Part shown: one piece after another, positions 32,471 to 45,073 of the stretch
How the letters are laid out: each line of letters opens with the position of its first letter
Numbering within the stretch: position 1 is the stretch's first letter
NCBI RefSeq assembly: GCF_009870125.1
Contig: NC_046680.1
Coordinates: 5,332,001 to 5,396,000 of the forward strand
Length of the DNA: 64,000 nucleotides
DNA from: Drosophila pseudoobscura
Lineage: Eukaryota > Arthropoda > Insecta > Diptera > Drosophilidae
Reading direction: 5' to 3'
Notes under the pieces: generated by a model
Told to the model about the DNA's origin: nothing
Database searches by the model: none
Seen by the model: only the letters and a program-made list of their open reading frames with translations
Made by a program: the position numbers and the translations under genes

Positions 32471-34620
32471 TAGAAGTACCTTTTCGAGTTTTTTGTTTTT
32501 ATGTAGTGCACAACGATTAGTTGGACTGATGTTTTCATCAGAGGTCGACCAGCACGCTATCATTCCGGCTACTGTCTCGTCGGCAAAAGGGTGGTGTTCT
32601 GTTTATTTGTCTATTCTGATACCTAGGATATTTTTGTATATTAAAAGAGCATGCAAGACATGTACAAGTACAATTACAGAACCGGAGAGAAACAAAACTT
32701 TTGGCCATTAGACTTCACTTACACATATGCACACGCACGCGAAACGAACGGATTAAAGGACGTCCTCAGCTGGAATGAAGGACCACGCCCACCCTTCCTT
32801 GGTCATAATCTGCCATCTTCCTCTATACTTCATGACCCCTTTTCTTTAGGGCTCGCTACTACAGGGGCTGGGTATCGGAAATGAAGATCAACGTTTAAGG
32901 AGACAATTTAAATTTATTCATTAATAGCTAGAATTTAAATACGTTACTAGCACTTACTCTACCATGCGTGCGACCGAAAATTTGAGCCGATCCCGCTCTG
33001 GATTTTCAGTTTGCCACCTTGATGAAACGTTTCGATTTAAACACTGGAGTTCTATGACAAAAAGGCACTGAGACCCTCTGAATCTTAGGGGATAGCACCG
33101 ATAGACGAATGGTTCATCCGTTTACAAAAAAAAATTTTATCGAAAATTGCTTTTCTTTTTCTTTTGATCCGCTCGCGAATCCACGACCCGCTGCTTTCCA
33201 ACGGCAACTATCTCTTTTTTCAGCTCGTTAGGCCAGCCTTGGTCGAATTATTATCGCCTCTGCTTCGCTCTAGGTTCACCTCGTTTATGGTTCCCCTCTG
33301 CTATGCATTCCCCTTGCCAGGTGAATTTATGTTGAAGCGGCGCTCTTTTGCCTTGAGATTGAACTGAGGCTCGGGTGCCAAACCTAAGGGATAGCAAAAG
33401 TTCCGACTGCTTAAATACCTGTACTGCAAGCTCTCCTCCACTTACCCGCGGATCTGGCCCCAATTTAGCAGCTGAATTTCTCTGCTGACTGCTTTTTTTC
33501 TCTTTCTAGCAAGGTCGCGCACGTTTCCGAATCTAAGCAAAAATGTTATTTTACTCTTCACACTTCACTTCAAACCGCTAGGTTGATCAACGTACCTAAT
33601 TTCTGAGCTTCGCTAGAAGCTACCAGTTGGCTCAGTGTCCAAGACGAAAAAGAGCGAGCGCCATTCTGCCTCGACACTCGGACCCTATTTTCCCCTTCTC
33701 GACCCTTCAACTGTCAACTTTCATTACTCTTTTCTCAGATACGATCTTTCACCTATAGGTGGCGCGTTTATTTTTTCTTCTTCCACCCCCCAGTGCTGTT
33801 AGGACGCACAGTTGTACAAGAATTTTGGTCTGCCGAGAAGATATCCTATTCCCCGAGTGAATTTCCCCCAAGCTACAGGGCACTTTACATTTAGCATCTT
33901 ACACTGCCGATCAATAGAATAGACTCAATGAATTTTTTATGAGAAATTTCTTTTTAGAAATCAGGACACAAATGAATTTAGGAAAATATATATTTTTAAT
34001 AGTTGGTGAGAAATGAGCCTCGTAGTTTTTAATTCAATATTCATGTATATTGCGATTGACCTATTTACACGCTCATGATTGTAGTACACCGCCTAAGTAA
34101 CTATTTTTACCCGCATAGCTGTGTTGTTGTTTTGTTCGTGTCCAAAACATAGCTGTAATGTTCTCACACGCAGCTGCACACGCACACAACGATGTGTACC
34201 GTTTGGCATTGGACCGTCGCATCGCCTGATCTTCCAATTCCCTTTTAGCTCGACTTCTTTTCGCGGAGTTGAGTCAGTAGAAATTTCTAGACGAAACCAC
34301 CCGCACGCATACTTTGTACCGCCGCAGAAACGATCCCCCCGCTGTTCTTGTAATATACTTGTAAAATAACCACCAATATTAAATAATCAATAAAATAAAT
34401 AAGCTCAATATATAAACGATTATACAGTCCACTAATTCATAACCAATAGTCAAGATACCTTTACCAAAAAAATTAAAAATTTGAGTTCGAAATCAAAAGG
34501 TTTTTTTTATATTTTATTTTGTTTTTGAACCTAAAAAAAGTTGACAAAGTTTTCCAGAATCTTATTAAAGTGAAATTTTATGAAGGTTAAAGTCTGTTAA
34601 GCATTAAACATTAAGTAATG
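32471..34620. other. Unassigned DNA, no supported gene
   Basis: The stretch has several short ORFs without domains. Sections around 33140-33800 have pyrimidine-rich text with TTTTCTCTTTC runs and could be retroelement remnants, but no motif supports it. Confidence 0.35.
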
Positions 34621-34624
34621 AATG

Positions 34625-34915
34625 TAGCCACCTCTATTGAAATGACAGCGTAAATTCGAATTGGCATTGAATCATACAGGGACTTCAGATAGCCCAGTAA
34701 TATTTCGCTCCAGGCGCTTTTGATGGCATGTTTCAATTGTGTTCCGGATTCATACACTTTACGCAAAACCATCCCCATACGTTCTCTATATTATTTAGAT
34801 CTAGAGAGTAAGGTGACCACTCCAGTAATGCAACATTTTGGACTTCAGTCCACTTCTTGACCACTATAGCCGTATTGGGGCATTGTTTCGCTGAAAAGTC
34901 CAATGTAATGTCTCA
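34625..34915 (-). pseudogene. Fragment of a second Tc1-like transposase (C-terminal part)
   Basis: The minus strand reads VQNVALLEWSPYSLDLNNIE near 34860-34800, then NVWGWF-like sequence. This is the Tc1 P-x2-SPDLN-x-IEN-x-W signature around the last catalytic Glu. It continues to MPSKAP and YYWAI near 34700. Stops and the lack of the upstream two thirds make it a remnant. It differs from the 4486-6081 element. Confidence 0.6.
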
Positions 34916-35041
34916 AGGATGTTGAAAAAGTAGGGAAATGGCATTTGGGGTAGCGTAGCTCTTTATAGCGAATGGCATAGCTCGTTTTTAAGTCCGTCTG
35001 CGAGCAAGACTTAACAAGACTTCACTCATCGCTATCGGATT

Positions 35042-35630
35042 TTTATACCCGATACTCAAAATGAGTATTGCGGTATATTAGATTTGTAGTGAAAAAGGAT
35101 GTGTATAACGTCCAGAAGGAATCGTTTCCGACCCCATAAAGTATATATATTCTTGATCAGCATCAATAGCCGAGTCGATTGAGCCCTGTCTGGCTATCCG
35201 TCCGTCCGTCTGTCCGTCCCTATTAGCGCCTAGTGCTCAAAGACTATAAGAGCTAGAGCAACGATGTTTTGGATACAGAATATTTCAAAACTTCGCCCCG
35301 CCCACTTCCGCCCCCACAAAGGACGAAAATCTGTGGCATCCACAAATTCATAATAGAGAATGACCGTATCTATGAGACTGCTGAATCTCGATCAGATCGG
35401 ATCATTTTTATAGCCAAAAGGATAAAATTAATTTGCAGTGGCTACGCAGCGCCCGACGACATGTTCAGACACGTTTTCTGTCTCTCCCGCACGCACACAT
35501 TGTCCCTCAATGTAGCCATACTGACTATGTATCGGGTATAAATATAGAGTTGCAGTCGCTGCAGCAACTCACAACGTTCCTCCTCGCTATAAATATAGCC
35601 GGTCGCAGCAACAACTCAACGTTCCCCCTC
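35042..35630 (+). mobile_element. DINE-1/Helitron-like element, copy 5 (internally deleted)
   Basis: It starts TATACCCGATACTCA and has the CATAAAGTATATATATTC block and GTCCGTCCGTCTGTCC. Only one CCGCCCCCACAAAGGACGAAA block remains before GTATCGGGTATAAAT and the 3' end. The 3' terminal part (GCAGCAACTCACAACGTTCC) is duplicated in shortened form at 35595-35630. Confidence 0.7.
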
Positions 35631-36293
35631 TTTTCTAAGTGCGTCTACGACCGTTCCGTGATACTATCGTTTTATATTAAATTTACTTCCGTTTCCTTTA
35701 ATTGTGTGTGGTGCCCATAGCTCAAGCACTTCCGATTGATGGTGCCCGTTCCAAACTGGGCTTAAAAAAATAATCGCGGCCTTAAGTATCGTGCTGCAAA
35801 GGACTATGGGTATGGGCCTAGCAGACAACCTAATGGCTACTGTCTGCGATGGTAGCCCAGCCAATGGGCTAGCCGTTTCAAATGGCAATTGGCATTTTCC
35901 AGGTTTGTGTGGTTTCACCCATCTGGATAGGATTTTTTTCGGCAAAACAAAAGCGCCCTTCTTCGAGGTATTTTCAAGAAAATTATATGATTCGAGCTTC
36001 ACGCTAACGAATCGGAGGGACGTCTTCGCTAATTTGCCAGATTATCACCCAACAGTCCCCGAATATCATCAACATTAAACACCAGAGCTGTTCAACATCG
36101 AAAACATGGCTGAACATTTTTTTCGTTTCCGCGGAACCCTATTTTATTTATTTTATTTTATTTCCTGCTAGTGTACAGTGCTGTTACATAGGGATTTAGA
36201 AAGATTTTGTAGGCAGCGATGGCCGCTGTTGATGGGGTGACTCATCCATGGTGTTCCACCAGATCGACCCCTGCAGAAGGTTTGCTGGAAGCC
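35631..36293. other. Unassigned DNA
   Basis: Two ORFs of about 100 codons overlap on opposite strands (35791-36078 + and 35664-36002 -). Neither has a recognisable domain. TTTATTTTATTTTATTT runs lie near 36140. Confidence 0.35.
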
Positions 36294-37439
36294 CTAGGTC
36301 CAGCGATGCAAATGACGAATACCTGGAAAAAGAAAGTACAAATCGACGATTAGTGTTACATTTATTGTTAATAACTTGATACTTCCAGACACCCAGACGG
36401 AACCTTTATACGAGACGGTTGCTGCACAAGTTCGCAAGGTGCTTTGGGCCCCACCCTGAAAGTAAGTATAGTGGATTAGGCCTATTGGGGACACCACTTT
36501 ACAAAAAAACGCACCAAAAACTCGACCTCTTGGGTGGTGTGGAATGAGTTTTCCATATTTCATGAATAAATATGAAAATATATATTTTCTTTCAATACTT
36601 GTTTCTTGTTTCATCTCATTTCAGTATGCAGAGATTTTGAATCATTTTTAGCTATGCTTACTGCTTACTTATTTATTTTCTTCGATGGAGCCATTAAAGC
36701 TGAGCTCGATTCTTTGGCTCGGTGCGCGAGAACATCCGAGGCAGGGCCAAGCGCCGCCCTGCAATAAAAATATCGAACGAATCTTTCGCACCATCGGTTC
36801 AGTTCCCAGCCATCGTAGAGCAGGGCGGCCAATGCAAAGCTGTGGGAAGGTGGAGTAGGATATTGTTGGTTAAGAATTTGGGCAGATATCGTGGCTTTCC
36901 ACTCAACTTGTTGATGTGACACTGAAAGTCTGCTGTCGACCTCATCGTGGCCATTGTCACAGTTGGTTGTACCATCGCAGACCAGAGCCTTGTCGCTGCC
37001 CTCGCCTGACTGTCCGCTGAACTGATACGCCGGCTGTCTTTTCGTCACAGCGCCTGGAGGCGGATATACAGTCGTTGTTCATGTCACTATTCCCGCCACT
37101 TACAATTATCTAGCCTACAGGCCGGATGCACGCCGTTCCACTCCGGTCTTGTCGTCTTGCCGGACACCGGCAGCGGCACATTCGGGCAGTCTGTCGTAGC
37201 TGGGGGCATGCAGAGCATATCCTTGTCGACATCTGTGTGATTGGCCCGTCTTGATCAATGTCCTCTAGTGTTCCAGTCGCTCCAGTACACGTAGTCCTAG
37301 CTGTCAACCAGTCGTCTAGTCTCCAATCGAATCTGAGCTTCCGGCCATGATTATAGCTCGGATCCGTCGTATGGAGTCCGAGGGAAGGGGCGACCTCTGT
37401 CCGTCTGACCACCCCTTCCAGGATGCGCGCCCTCGGCAT
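36294..37439 (-). pseudogene. Decayed exons, possibly of an LDL-receptor-type protein
   Basis: The minus strand has an LDLa-like calcium cage ALVCDGTTNCDNGHDE near 36980-36930, whose next Cys appears only in a shifted frame. Further upstream (about 37290) a frame reads YVYWSDWN, like a YWTD propeller motif. Near 37170 TDCPNVPLPVSGKTT reads like a CCP or EGF-type module. A plausible intron (donor not resolved, acceptor TTTTTCCAG near 36322) and an acceptor near 36467 (ACTTTCAG) suggest genomic exons. Frames shift several times. The LDLR/CCP identity is suggestive only. Confidence 0.35.
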
Positions 37440-37454
37440 TGTCCACTCTGCACA

Positions 37455-38460
37455 GGAAAATATTCCTCGATTTTGATATTCCGTTGAATATTACTAGCTA
37501 AATAGAGCCCTTAGCTCTGCCCACATCATTTTAGCCCATTGATGAATCAATTTTCTACTTAACTGGCTTATTTTAATTACTTGCTTTTATTGTATTTTGA
37601 CTAAAACAAGGTTTAAACAAAATAGTTCAACAAAAAATCAGTCGCAATGTTGCTGGTATTTAAAGACATGATGCGCGTATAGGTCTTTGTGCACCCTATT
37701 TCGTTAATTTTATATGTAGATCAAACGCAATTTATTAAGACCTTTTCTCAAATTGATATGTTTTTGACTTATTCATGTGTATTATTAGTATCTTGTATAT
37801 ATTTATCTCGAACCTGAGCCTTGAAAGACAAACGTATTCACAATTCTATAACATCCATTACCCCCAGGGTATGTGTGCATGGAATTGGCAACATGTTTGT
37901 GTATGGAACGAGACTCATTGTTGCTAAAGCGAACTGGGGCGAACTGCGGCGAACTGCGGCGAATTCAAATTCGATTCAAAAAACGACCAATTCTTTGTTC
38001 CGTTGAATAATACTATCTATATGGAACATTTAGCCATGCCCACTCAATTTTGTACGATTGATGAATCAATTCCATACATGATTGGCCTGTTCGAAATACT
38101 TGCATTTATTGGATTTTTATATAAAACTGAAAATGAAATTAATAGATTGATGAAATTGACAAAAATACCATGGGAGCGCGGCGAAAACCAGTATTTCTAC
38201 AGTATGACCCTCAGAAATATACCAAAATATACCGTCTCATGTAAAAATATACGTAAATATACTGATTTCGATATTCCGTGGAATATTCAGGCCATGCCCA
38301 CATAGTTTTATCCGATTAATGAATCAATTTTCTACTTAACTGGCTTATTCTTATTACTTGCTTTTATTGGATCTCTATATACCGTTGAAAATGAAATTTA
38401 ATAGATTGATGAAATTAGCTAAATACACCATTATATACCGATATACGTGGCGTCTCGTTA
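37455..38460 (+). repeat. Family A repeat, two units, upstream of the NDUFAF3-like gene
   Basis: It begins mid-unit with TTTGATATTCCGTTGAATATTACTAG and includes the TTTACCCC-type and GGCAACATGTTTGTGTATGG blocks. A second unit runs from 37990 and a third TATACC start at about 38218. The part 37900-38175 is nearly identical to 62225-62515. Confidence 0.8.
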
Positions 38461-38741
38461 TAAATAGAAATAAATAAATTAAATATGCCGCTATAAACCG
38501 CAAAAATTGGTTCCGATCGCCCTGATCGGATCGGCTTTCGTTACCGACTATAGAGGAACTATCGATCATACAATTTTTAAATGATATTCACAGAGTAAAT
38601 TCTTTTGGACAAACTCTATTGAACTAGTTCATTACTGAACTAAAATAATTTAATTTATAAATGTTATCCAGCACTGTATAATAATATAATACTAAAATAA
38701 ACAATTTGATTTGATTTAAATATTAATTGTATAGACCAAAA

Positions 38742-39474
38742 ATGATTGCGCAAACATTAAGAGCCGTTGCTCAAAGAAGCCGGAGCTTCGTTTTTCCACA
38801 CGGCTCCTGTCGTATGCTGCACAGCGGCATGGCTGTTAACTTCAGCAAGGCATACGACTACGATGGCAAAACAAAAGTCACAATATTCAATACAGAAACG
38901 GACCTAGGACTTATGATTACTGGTTATAGTCAATATGGGTTCAGACTCAACAACGACATGGTCCTAATTGGTCCAATCAGTGTTTTTCCTAGGTACGTAG
39001 AATATTCCCACCAAGGGCGGTCGAATTATGTAAACATGCACATGCAATTGGTTTCCCTATGGTTTCATTTCAGGTCAGTCCTTTCTTGGAATGTAAACAC
39101 GTTCGAGGACATCAACGAAGAAAGCCTCAGCTTGTTCCCTACTCTGGATCCGAAAATTGATGTTCTCATAATTGGTATTGGAGACCAAAGCCCGTCGCCG
39201 CCGCTGTCCAAGCGGATCATAGAGTTCATGAAGAAACACAAAATAAACGTTGAGGTTCTTCGAACGGAGCAGGTGAGTTTGTATGCCAAGTGACAATACC
39301 TGAACAGTAGATAATATCCACTACTTTTTTCAGGCTTGTGCTACCTTCAACTTTCTTAATGCTGAGAACAGAATGGTGGCATGCGCGCTCATACCACCCC
39401 TGCATATATCGTATAATGAGAACGACATTCTGCAAACGAAGCTAAAGCAGAAGGAACTGTATGAGACCGATTAA
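38742..39474 (+). CDS. NDUFAF3-like complex I assembly factor (Mth938 domain)
   Basis: The predicted 196-residue protein is likely the orthologue of human NDUFAF3 (fly CG5569), a mitochondrial factor for early assembly of the respiratory complex I Q module. Three exons are read: 38742-38992, 39074-39272 and 39334-39474. All have GT-AG borders and in-frame joins. The N-terminus (MIAQTLRAVAQRSRSF) is Arg-rich and acidic-free, as in a mitochondrial presequence. The core has GYSQYGFRLNND, PKIDVLIIGIGDQSPSPPLS and the C-terminal ATFNFLNAENRMVACALIPP of the Mth938/DUF498 fold. The gene is intact. Its 5' side is family A repeat from about 38460 leftward, so its promoter must lie within about 280 bp. 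Confidence 0.88.
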
Positions 39475-39559
39475 ACGGACTGTTTTCGTTTTTCTTATGT
39501 AAGGGTGCTGTTTGTATAATATTTGCGTCATTGTTAGGAATTAAACGAAGGTTAGATTA

Positions 39560-42340
39560 ACCCGGTCGGCTCTCAGCGCGGCCACGCATAGGCCAGTATG
39601 GCCCTTAGTTATCCTGATAATGGGGGTATAAACCATCGCGGTCATCGAGAATTTACAGTCCTTTCGTGGTAGGTGCAGTGGTAGTGGCTAAGTTTCTCGT
39701 TGCATTCCTTGCACATTATTTTCGAGGTTCTGCAGGTGGTGGTACTCCTCCACCTGCTTTCGGTTTATGATCTGGCCTGCTCTAGATCGCTTTGCAGAGT
39801 TCTAAGGGAGACAGGCACGTTCTCGGTTCTCATATTCGCCAGCCGGAAGCCTTCATTAGTACGATGGCTGGGAAGTAGATCCGCACTGACTTTGTCGGGC
39901 TTAGGTTGTCTAGTGCCTGCTTGTCAAGACGCTTCTGCATCTGACCGCGGACGCCTGCATGGATCTAATTGCCGCTTGGCTGTCGACGAATAGATGACCG
40001 CATCATGTGCTCGCTCTATACGCTGCGCGACCTCTGCTGCTTTCATGATGGCGAAAGCTTCCGCATGGAATATGCTGCATCCGTCCGGCAGCTTATACTA
40101 CAGCCTTATCGCAGGGTCTGTGCAGTATAAGCTCCTACTTCTCCGTCCATCTTAGATCCGTCCGTATATATGTTGAGCTTGGTCCCTTCCCTTTTCCCAG
40201 CCTTCGGGTCCCAGAGATGAGATAGTTTCAATGTCGAGGCAAGTTTGGGGGGTCATATAATCAGTAGATCTGGTCATGTCCCCGCTGATTGAACTATGCC
40301 CGTATCCTTGTGGCGACATTTTTCCTGATGCGATTAGGCGCTGTGCTGCCTTTCCCGCAATCAAGTGAGTGTGAATGTCTAGTGGGTCTATTCCAAGTAC
40401 GGTTTCGAGTGCTTTTGTTGGGGTTGTCGCTGTGGGTAGCGCAACCGAGATGTAAATCCAGTGCATTAGAAAAGGTGACAGGCCCATGTGCTGCTGAGCA
40501 TCTTCTTGGATGCATAAAGCGCAATGGTGGCCTTCTTCACCCTTTAGAGTATATTGGGTTTCCATGCCAGCTTGCTGTCCAGTATTGTGCTTAGGTATTT
40601 TTCCTGTGTTTTTGGGGTCAGCCTACTTTGGTCAATTTTCGGGGGCGTCCATATACCTTGCAGGTACCTTGCACCTCTTGGTAAAGAGTCCTACCTCTTC
40701 CGCCCACTCACGTATCTCCCGGATACGCTTCCATTAAGGAGCTGAGGGGCGATGGACATACACCCGTAATAAGTATGCTTATGTCATCTTCATAAGCTGT
40801 TATTTTTGGGGCCTTCCTTTTAAATCTCTTGATGAGGTCGTCGACCACCAGATTTCACAGGAGTCGCGACAGGACTCCACCCTGAGGTGTGCCTCTGTGA
40901 GCCCCTTTAACCATGGAATCGGTGCCCCACTCCGGTTGCACACATCTAAAACTTAGGAGGTTCTTGATCCAAAGGTTGATTGCTGGGCGTGTGTTATTCG
41001 CTTCTACGCGATTCGTTATTGCTGCTGTGGCCACGTTATTGAATGCTCCGGAGATGTTGACAAATACTCCCAGTGCATACTTTTTATTGTGAAGGGCGTT
41101 CTCGATGGTGGCTACTAACGAGTGTAGTGCATCTCCACCGATTTCCCTTTGGTGTAGGCATGTTGGTTAGTTGACATCAGTCCCTCAACCGCATTCCTGA
41201 TGTGTAAATTAAACAGCTTTTCCAGTGCTTTTAGTAGAGCGGAGGTAAGGCTTATCGGTCTGTAATCTTTGGGACTCACATGACAGCACTTTCCTGCCTT
41301 TGGAAGGAAGACAACTCTCGAGGTTCTCCATTGGATAGGGATATAGCCCGTACTTTCCAATGCTGTGTATATTGCTGAGAGCCATGGGGTGATAACCTCT
41401 TTGGCCACCTGCATCATGGTTGGGAATATCCCTTCCAGTCCTGGTGCTTTTATGCCCGCGAAGGGGTATATAGCCCAGTGGATTTTTTTAGTGGTTAACA
41501 GGTCTGTTTGGGGGTGTTGTTCCTCGGTTGCTAGGTCCATGCTCTTCGGCTTCGGTGACCTTGGTGCATCCAGGGAATTGCGCCTCCTTTAGTACTGATA
41601 GGACTTCTCTACTGCCTTCTGTCCACTGTCCGTTATCTAGTTTTAATTGACACTGTACTGTGGGCTGCTTTGAGAGCAGCTTCTGGAGCATAGCGGTTTC
41701 AGGCATTTTCTCGATGTTGCAGCAGAACTTCCGCCACGAGTTCCTGTGTGCCGTACGTATTTTCTTCTTGTAGCTACTAAGTAGGATTTTGTATTCCTCA
41801 TTGACGATCTCTTTGTTCCCTTTTGTGGCGATCTTAGAGAATTCCTTGAAGTTGTTCCTTTGGGGAGAAAGATATCGGTTCCACCATTGTGGCTTGGACC
41901 TCTTCTTTGTTCTTGAGGGGTTAAATGGTAGGCATCCAGTAACTCCTTGAATAGCGTCTCTAGGGACTTCTCTATATCCATTTCAGTTTTCACTGAGCCC
42001 GGTTTCGAAGTATGTGCCTTTTTAAACTTTACCCAGTTTGTATTCCGGGGTATCTATAGACTGTTATCTTCGAAGTGTGTGTGAATTCGCACTTAAACTG
42101 AATGTACTTATGGTCCGAGAAGGATGGACTTTCGAGGACTCTCCAGCCAGATACCAAGGTACTCTTTCCCGTGACGAGAGTTAGGTCGTGCACGTTTGAC
42201 GAGGTGGGACCTACGAAAGTGTGTTCCTGCCCCACGTATGCTAGTGGATAATATAAAGTGTAGGAGTGACTCACCTCTATCATTGATGTCGGGGCTTCCC
42301 CACTTATTGTGATAGGCTCAACCACGAAGAGATGAGACCG
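39560..42340 (-). mobile_element. Third LINE (LOA/R1-like), heavily decayed
   Basis: The order on the minus strand is endonuclease remains (42325-42029; VHDLTLVTG and SFSDHKYI), linker (about 41990-41650), RT (41540-40700), and RNase H start (IYTDGSKMDGEVG near 40155). The sequence then decays to about 39560. It is distinct from the two other LINEs in the window at the amino acid level. Confidence 0.75.
40700..41540 (-). pseudogene. LINE reverse transcriptase remnant
   Basis: The first RT blocks (GIKAPGLEGIFPTMMQVA; VVFLPKAGK; DYRPISLTSALLKALEKL; NQHAYTKGKS) are in one open frame from 41540 to 41115. The next blocks are in other frames. TPQGGVLSRLL is followed by a stop near 40860, and the catalytic box reads YEDD (near 40795) instead of YADD. 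It is inactive. Confidence 0.8.
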
Positions 42341-43255
42341 CGAAAACTCACGACACGCGCCAACGGCAAATCCGCCAAGTCGGCAAAGCGCGACTGGGAT
42401 GACCCAGTCGACACACGATCACCAAGTGAGCGAAATGCCATCCCTGCGTATTGATAAGCGCCGGCCTGGAACCAGATAGGAGCTTACGAAGAAACCCGGC
42501 CCCGAGTACAGACGTTTTACCAATCTTAGAACTTAAGAAAGTGCTAAAAGTATTTATAATAAAGTGTCCAATTATCTAAATAATATCAACAGCGTAAGTC
42601 ATTCCAAAGAGCCGAGGCGACGCTACCCCACCTCACGTCCACATACACCATTCGATACACACTACTAGCAACTCTCGCCCTAGCCCCGATCCATCCTCTC
42701 TACGAGAGGCCAACCCTGCGTCTCCCTCAAAGTTCCATCCACTTCTACAAATTTCTTGTGGATTGACCCCTGGACGTGACTGAGCTTACCTCGGCCTGAA
42801 AAAGGTCCATCACAACATCTCCTCCACCTTGTTAGCGAATAAACCGTTGCTCTCCCCTTGGGATATATCCACCCTGCCTTGGAGCCGGCTCAGTAGCTTA
42901 TATTGAGCTTTTGCCTTCATCCCCTCCCTGGAACGCTTCCGCCCGAGTTAGTGACCGGTTAATATTTTTCGGGGGAGCTTCCCCTAGTGTTTTATGGCTG
43001 TCCGCCAGGCACCTCTAGCCATGGCCCTGGTTCAGTTCACTGCATTACCTCGGACAGAGCAAGCAAGAAGGCATTACCCTTGCCTGGATAATGCAGTGTC
43101 CGTGGAGGGTTCAGCTAGAGGATTTTCGCCAGCCGGAATTAAACGAACATTTAATTTCAAATTTCTTTACTCGTAGACATAGTTTTAAGTGTATAAAAGC
43201 TAAGGCATCAAACTGCAGTCAAACTGCACTTTCCTTTGTTGATTTGATTTCGATT
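42341..43255. other. Unassigned DNA and Mtpbeta 3' flank
   Basis: 42341-42780 has mixed sequence including an AATAAAGTGTCC polyadenylation-like stretch near 42558. Nothing coding was recognised. The last part, up to 43255, should hold the Mtpbeta 3' UTR. A direct Cys-free ORF at 43091-43462 on the plus strand is a shadow of Mtpbeta. Confidence 0.4.
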
Positions 43256-45073
43256 TCAGTCGGCTGTTGCGCCAGGATAGCGCTCGATAAGCATGGCAAC
43301 GCCCTGGCCGCCGGCTGCACAAGCTGCGACCACACCAAGCTTGCCATCTTCGCGAACCAAGCGGTTCGCAGTGTGCATGCACAGACGGACACCAGTTGCG
43401 GCAAATGGATGTCCGATGGACAGGGATCCGCCCCAGTTATTCCATTTGGACAGATCTGGTGAGCCCAACTTTTCGCTCAGGCCCAGATATGTTTTGCAGA
43501 ACCAATCCGAGTCCAAGGCCTTCAGATTGGCCACAATTTGACCGGCAAAAGCTTCATGGATCTCCCACGAGTCAATGTCTTTCAAAGTGAGACCGGCTTT
43601 TTTCAAAAGTTTCGGAATCCCGTAGGCGGGTCCCAGTAACAGTTGATCGACGGGATCTTGCGACACGTACAGGAAATCGCGCAGGTAGGCCTTCGGCTTA
43701 AGGCCAAGCTGTTTTGCTTTCTCCTCAGTCATGATCAAACAAGCAGAGGCACCATCGGTCAGAAATGAGGCATTAGCGGCTGTAACCGTGCCATAGGGTT
43801 TCACAAAAGCCGGCCTCAACTTCGCCAAGCTTTCGGGGGTTGACACACGAATGCCGTTGTCCTTGTCCACTACCTGATCAACGCCTTGAACCTTGAATGG
43901 AACCAGATCCGTGAAGTAGCCCTTCTCCTGTGCTTCCTTTGCCAACGTGTGCGATCTCAGGGCGTACTCATCCTGCTCGCCGCGGGAAACATTAAATGCG
44001 GATGCCAGACGATCCGCCGAGTGTCCCATTGTCTCGCCAGACGAAAACTCGGCCACAGCTGGCAATTCGGGGGCCAAGAAGCCAGGCCTGAATGTCGACA
44101 GCAACGCCAGACGCTGCCCAAGAGTTTTTGCCTTGTTCGCCTTTAGCATAAGACCGCGCATCTTGCGAGAATGACGAATGGGAACGTCTGACATAAACTC
44201 AACGCCACCAGCCACAATAACATCGTATGTGTTGGTTGCAATCAAGCCCATGCCCGTTGTTATTGCCTGCACAGAGCGGGATGTCAAGAGTTACTATGCA
44301 ATTAAAGGAATAACTTTGATGGGATTACCGCATTGGAGCTGATGCAAGCCATTGTGACCGTGTGGGCGGGTGTTTTATTGCTGAACCCAGCTGCGAGTGC
44401 TGCCTCGCGTGCGATATTGGAAGTCTTCACTTCTTGGATGACGCTGCCATAGACTATATAGTCGATGAGCTCTTTGTCAAGTCGATTCTTTTGCAACAGC
44501 GATCTGTATAGGTATATTAGAGTCAAATACATGTCAAAACGTAAACCAAAAATATACCAAAGACTTACAGAAGAGAGTGTCGGGCCAATTCGTGCGGCAT
44601 AAGTTTCGAGTAGGAGGTTCCGGAAGTCAAAAATGGTGTACGGACACCATCAACAAGCACCACATTTTGACTGTTCCTCTGCTTGGGTTGGGGTGCCGCC
44701 ACCGCGGCCGACAGGGCTCTGCATTGAACTATATTAATTTGCACAAACAAAAAATTATTTCCATTATTAGGCTATTATTATGTATTGCATAGGCAACCAA
44801 ACTATAGCATTGCAAAATAAAGTCTATCTATGATAAGCTTCAGACGTCATAGTAGCTTTCCAAAAGGGTGACGGGGACACCTACATCCGTTGAGATCTTG
44901 GACTTTGGCCCTTTAAGATTTGTCCGTTGCCGGAGAGCCAAAGTCCAGTGCTGTGCCTCTGCTTGTCTTATGCAAATAACATGCTATTCCTTCCAACACA
45001 TACCTTTTCTGGATATGTTCAAGATGTTAAGGCCATTGCTTTTGCGGCCCAAAATGCAGATATTTAAACTCAT
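43256..45073 (-). CDS. Mtpbeta: Mitochondrial trifunctional protein beta subunit (3-ketoacyl-CoA thiolase)
   Basis: This is a thiolase of mitochondrial long-chain fatty acid beta-oxidation. It pairs with the alpha subunit and cleaves 3-ketoacyl-CoA with CoA. Four exons are read on the minus strand: 45073-45004, 44728-44569, 44503-44329 and 44266-43256, giving 471 residues. The first exon supplies an ATG and a basic mitochondrial presequence ([14 protein letters not shown]). The frame from 44750 alone has no ATG and a stop just upstream. Catalytic parts are all present: nucleophile Cys130 in MACISSN, the HEAFAGQ motif, His421 in GHPFAATG and Cys451 in CAAGGQG. The length is near human HADHB (474). 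The gene is intact. It lies between a dead LINE and family A. Confidence 0.92.

Noticed and set aside
34121-34369. 82-codon plus ORF
   Set aside because: No start context, no domain, and no splice support.
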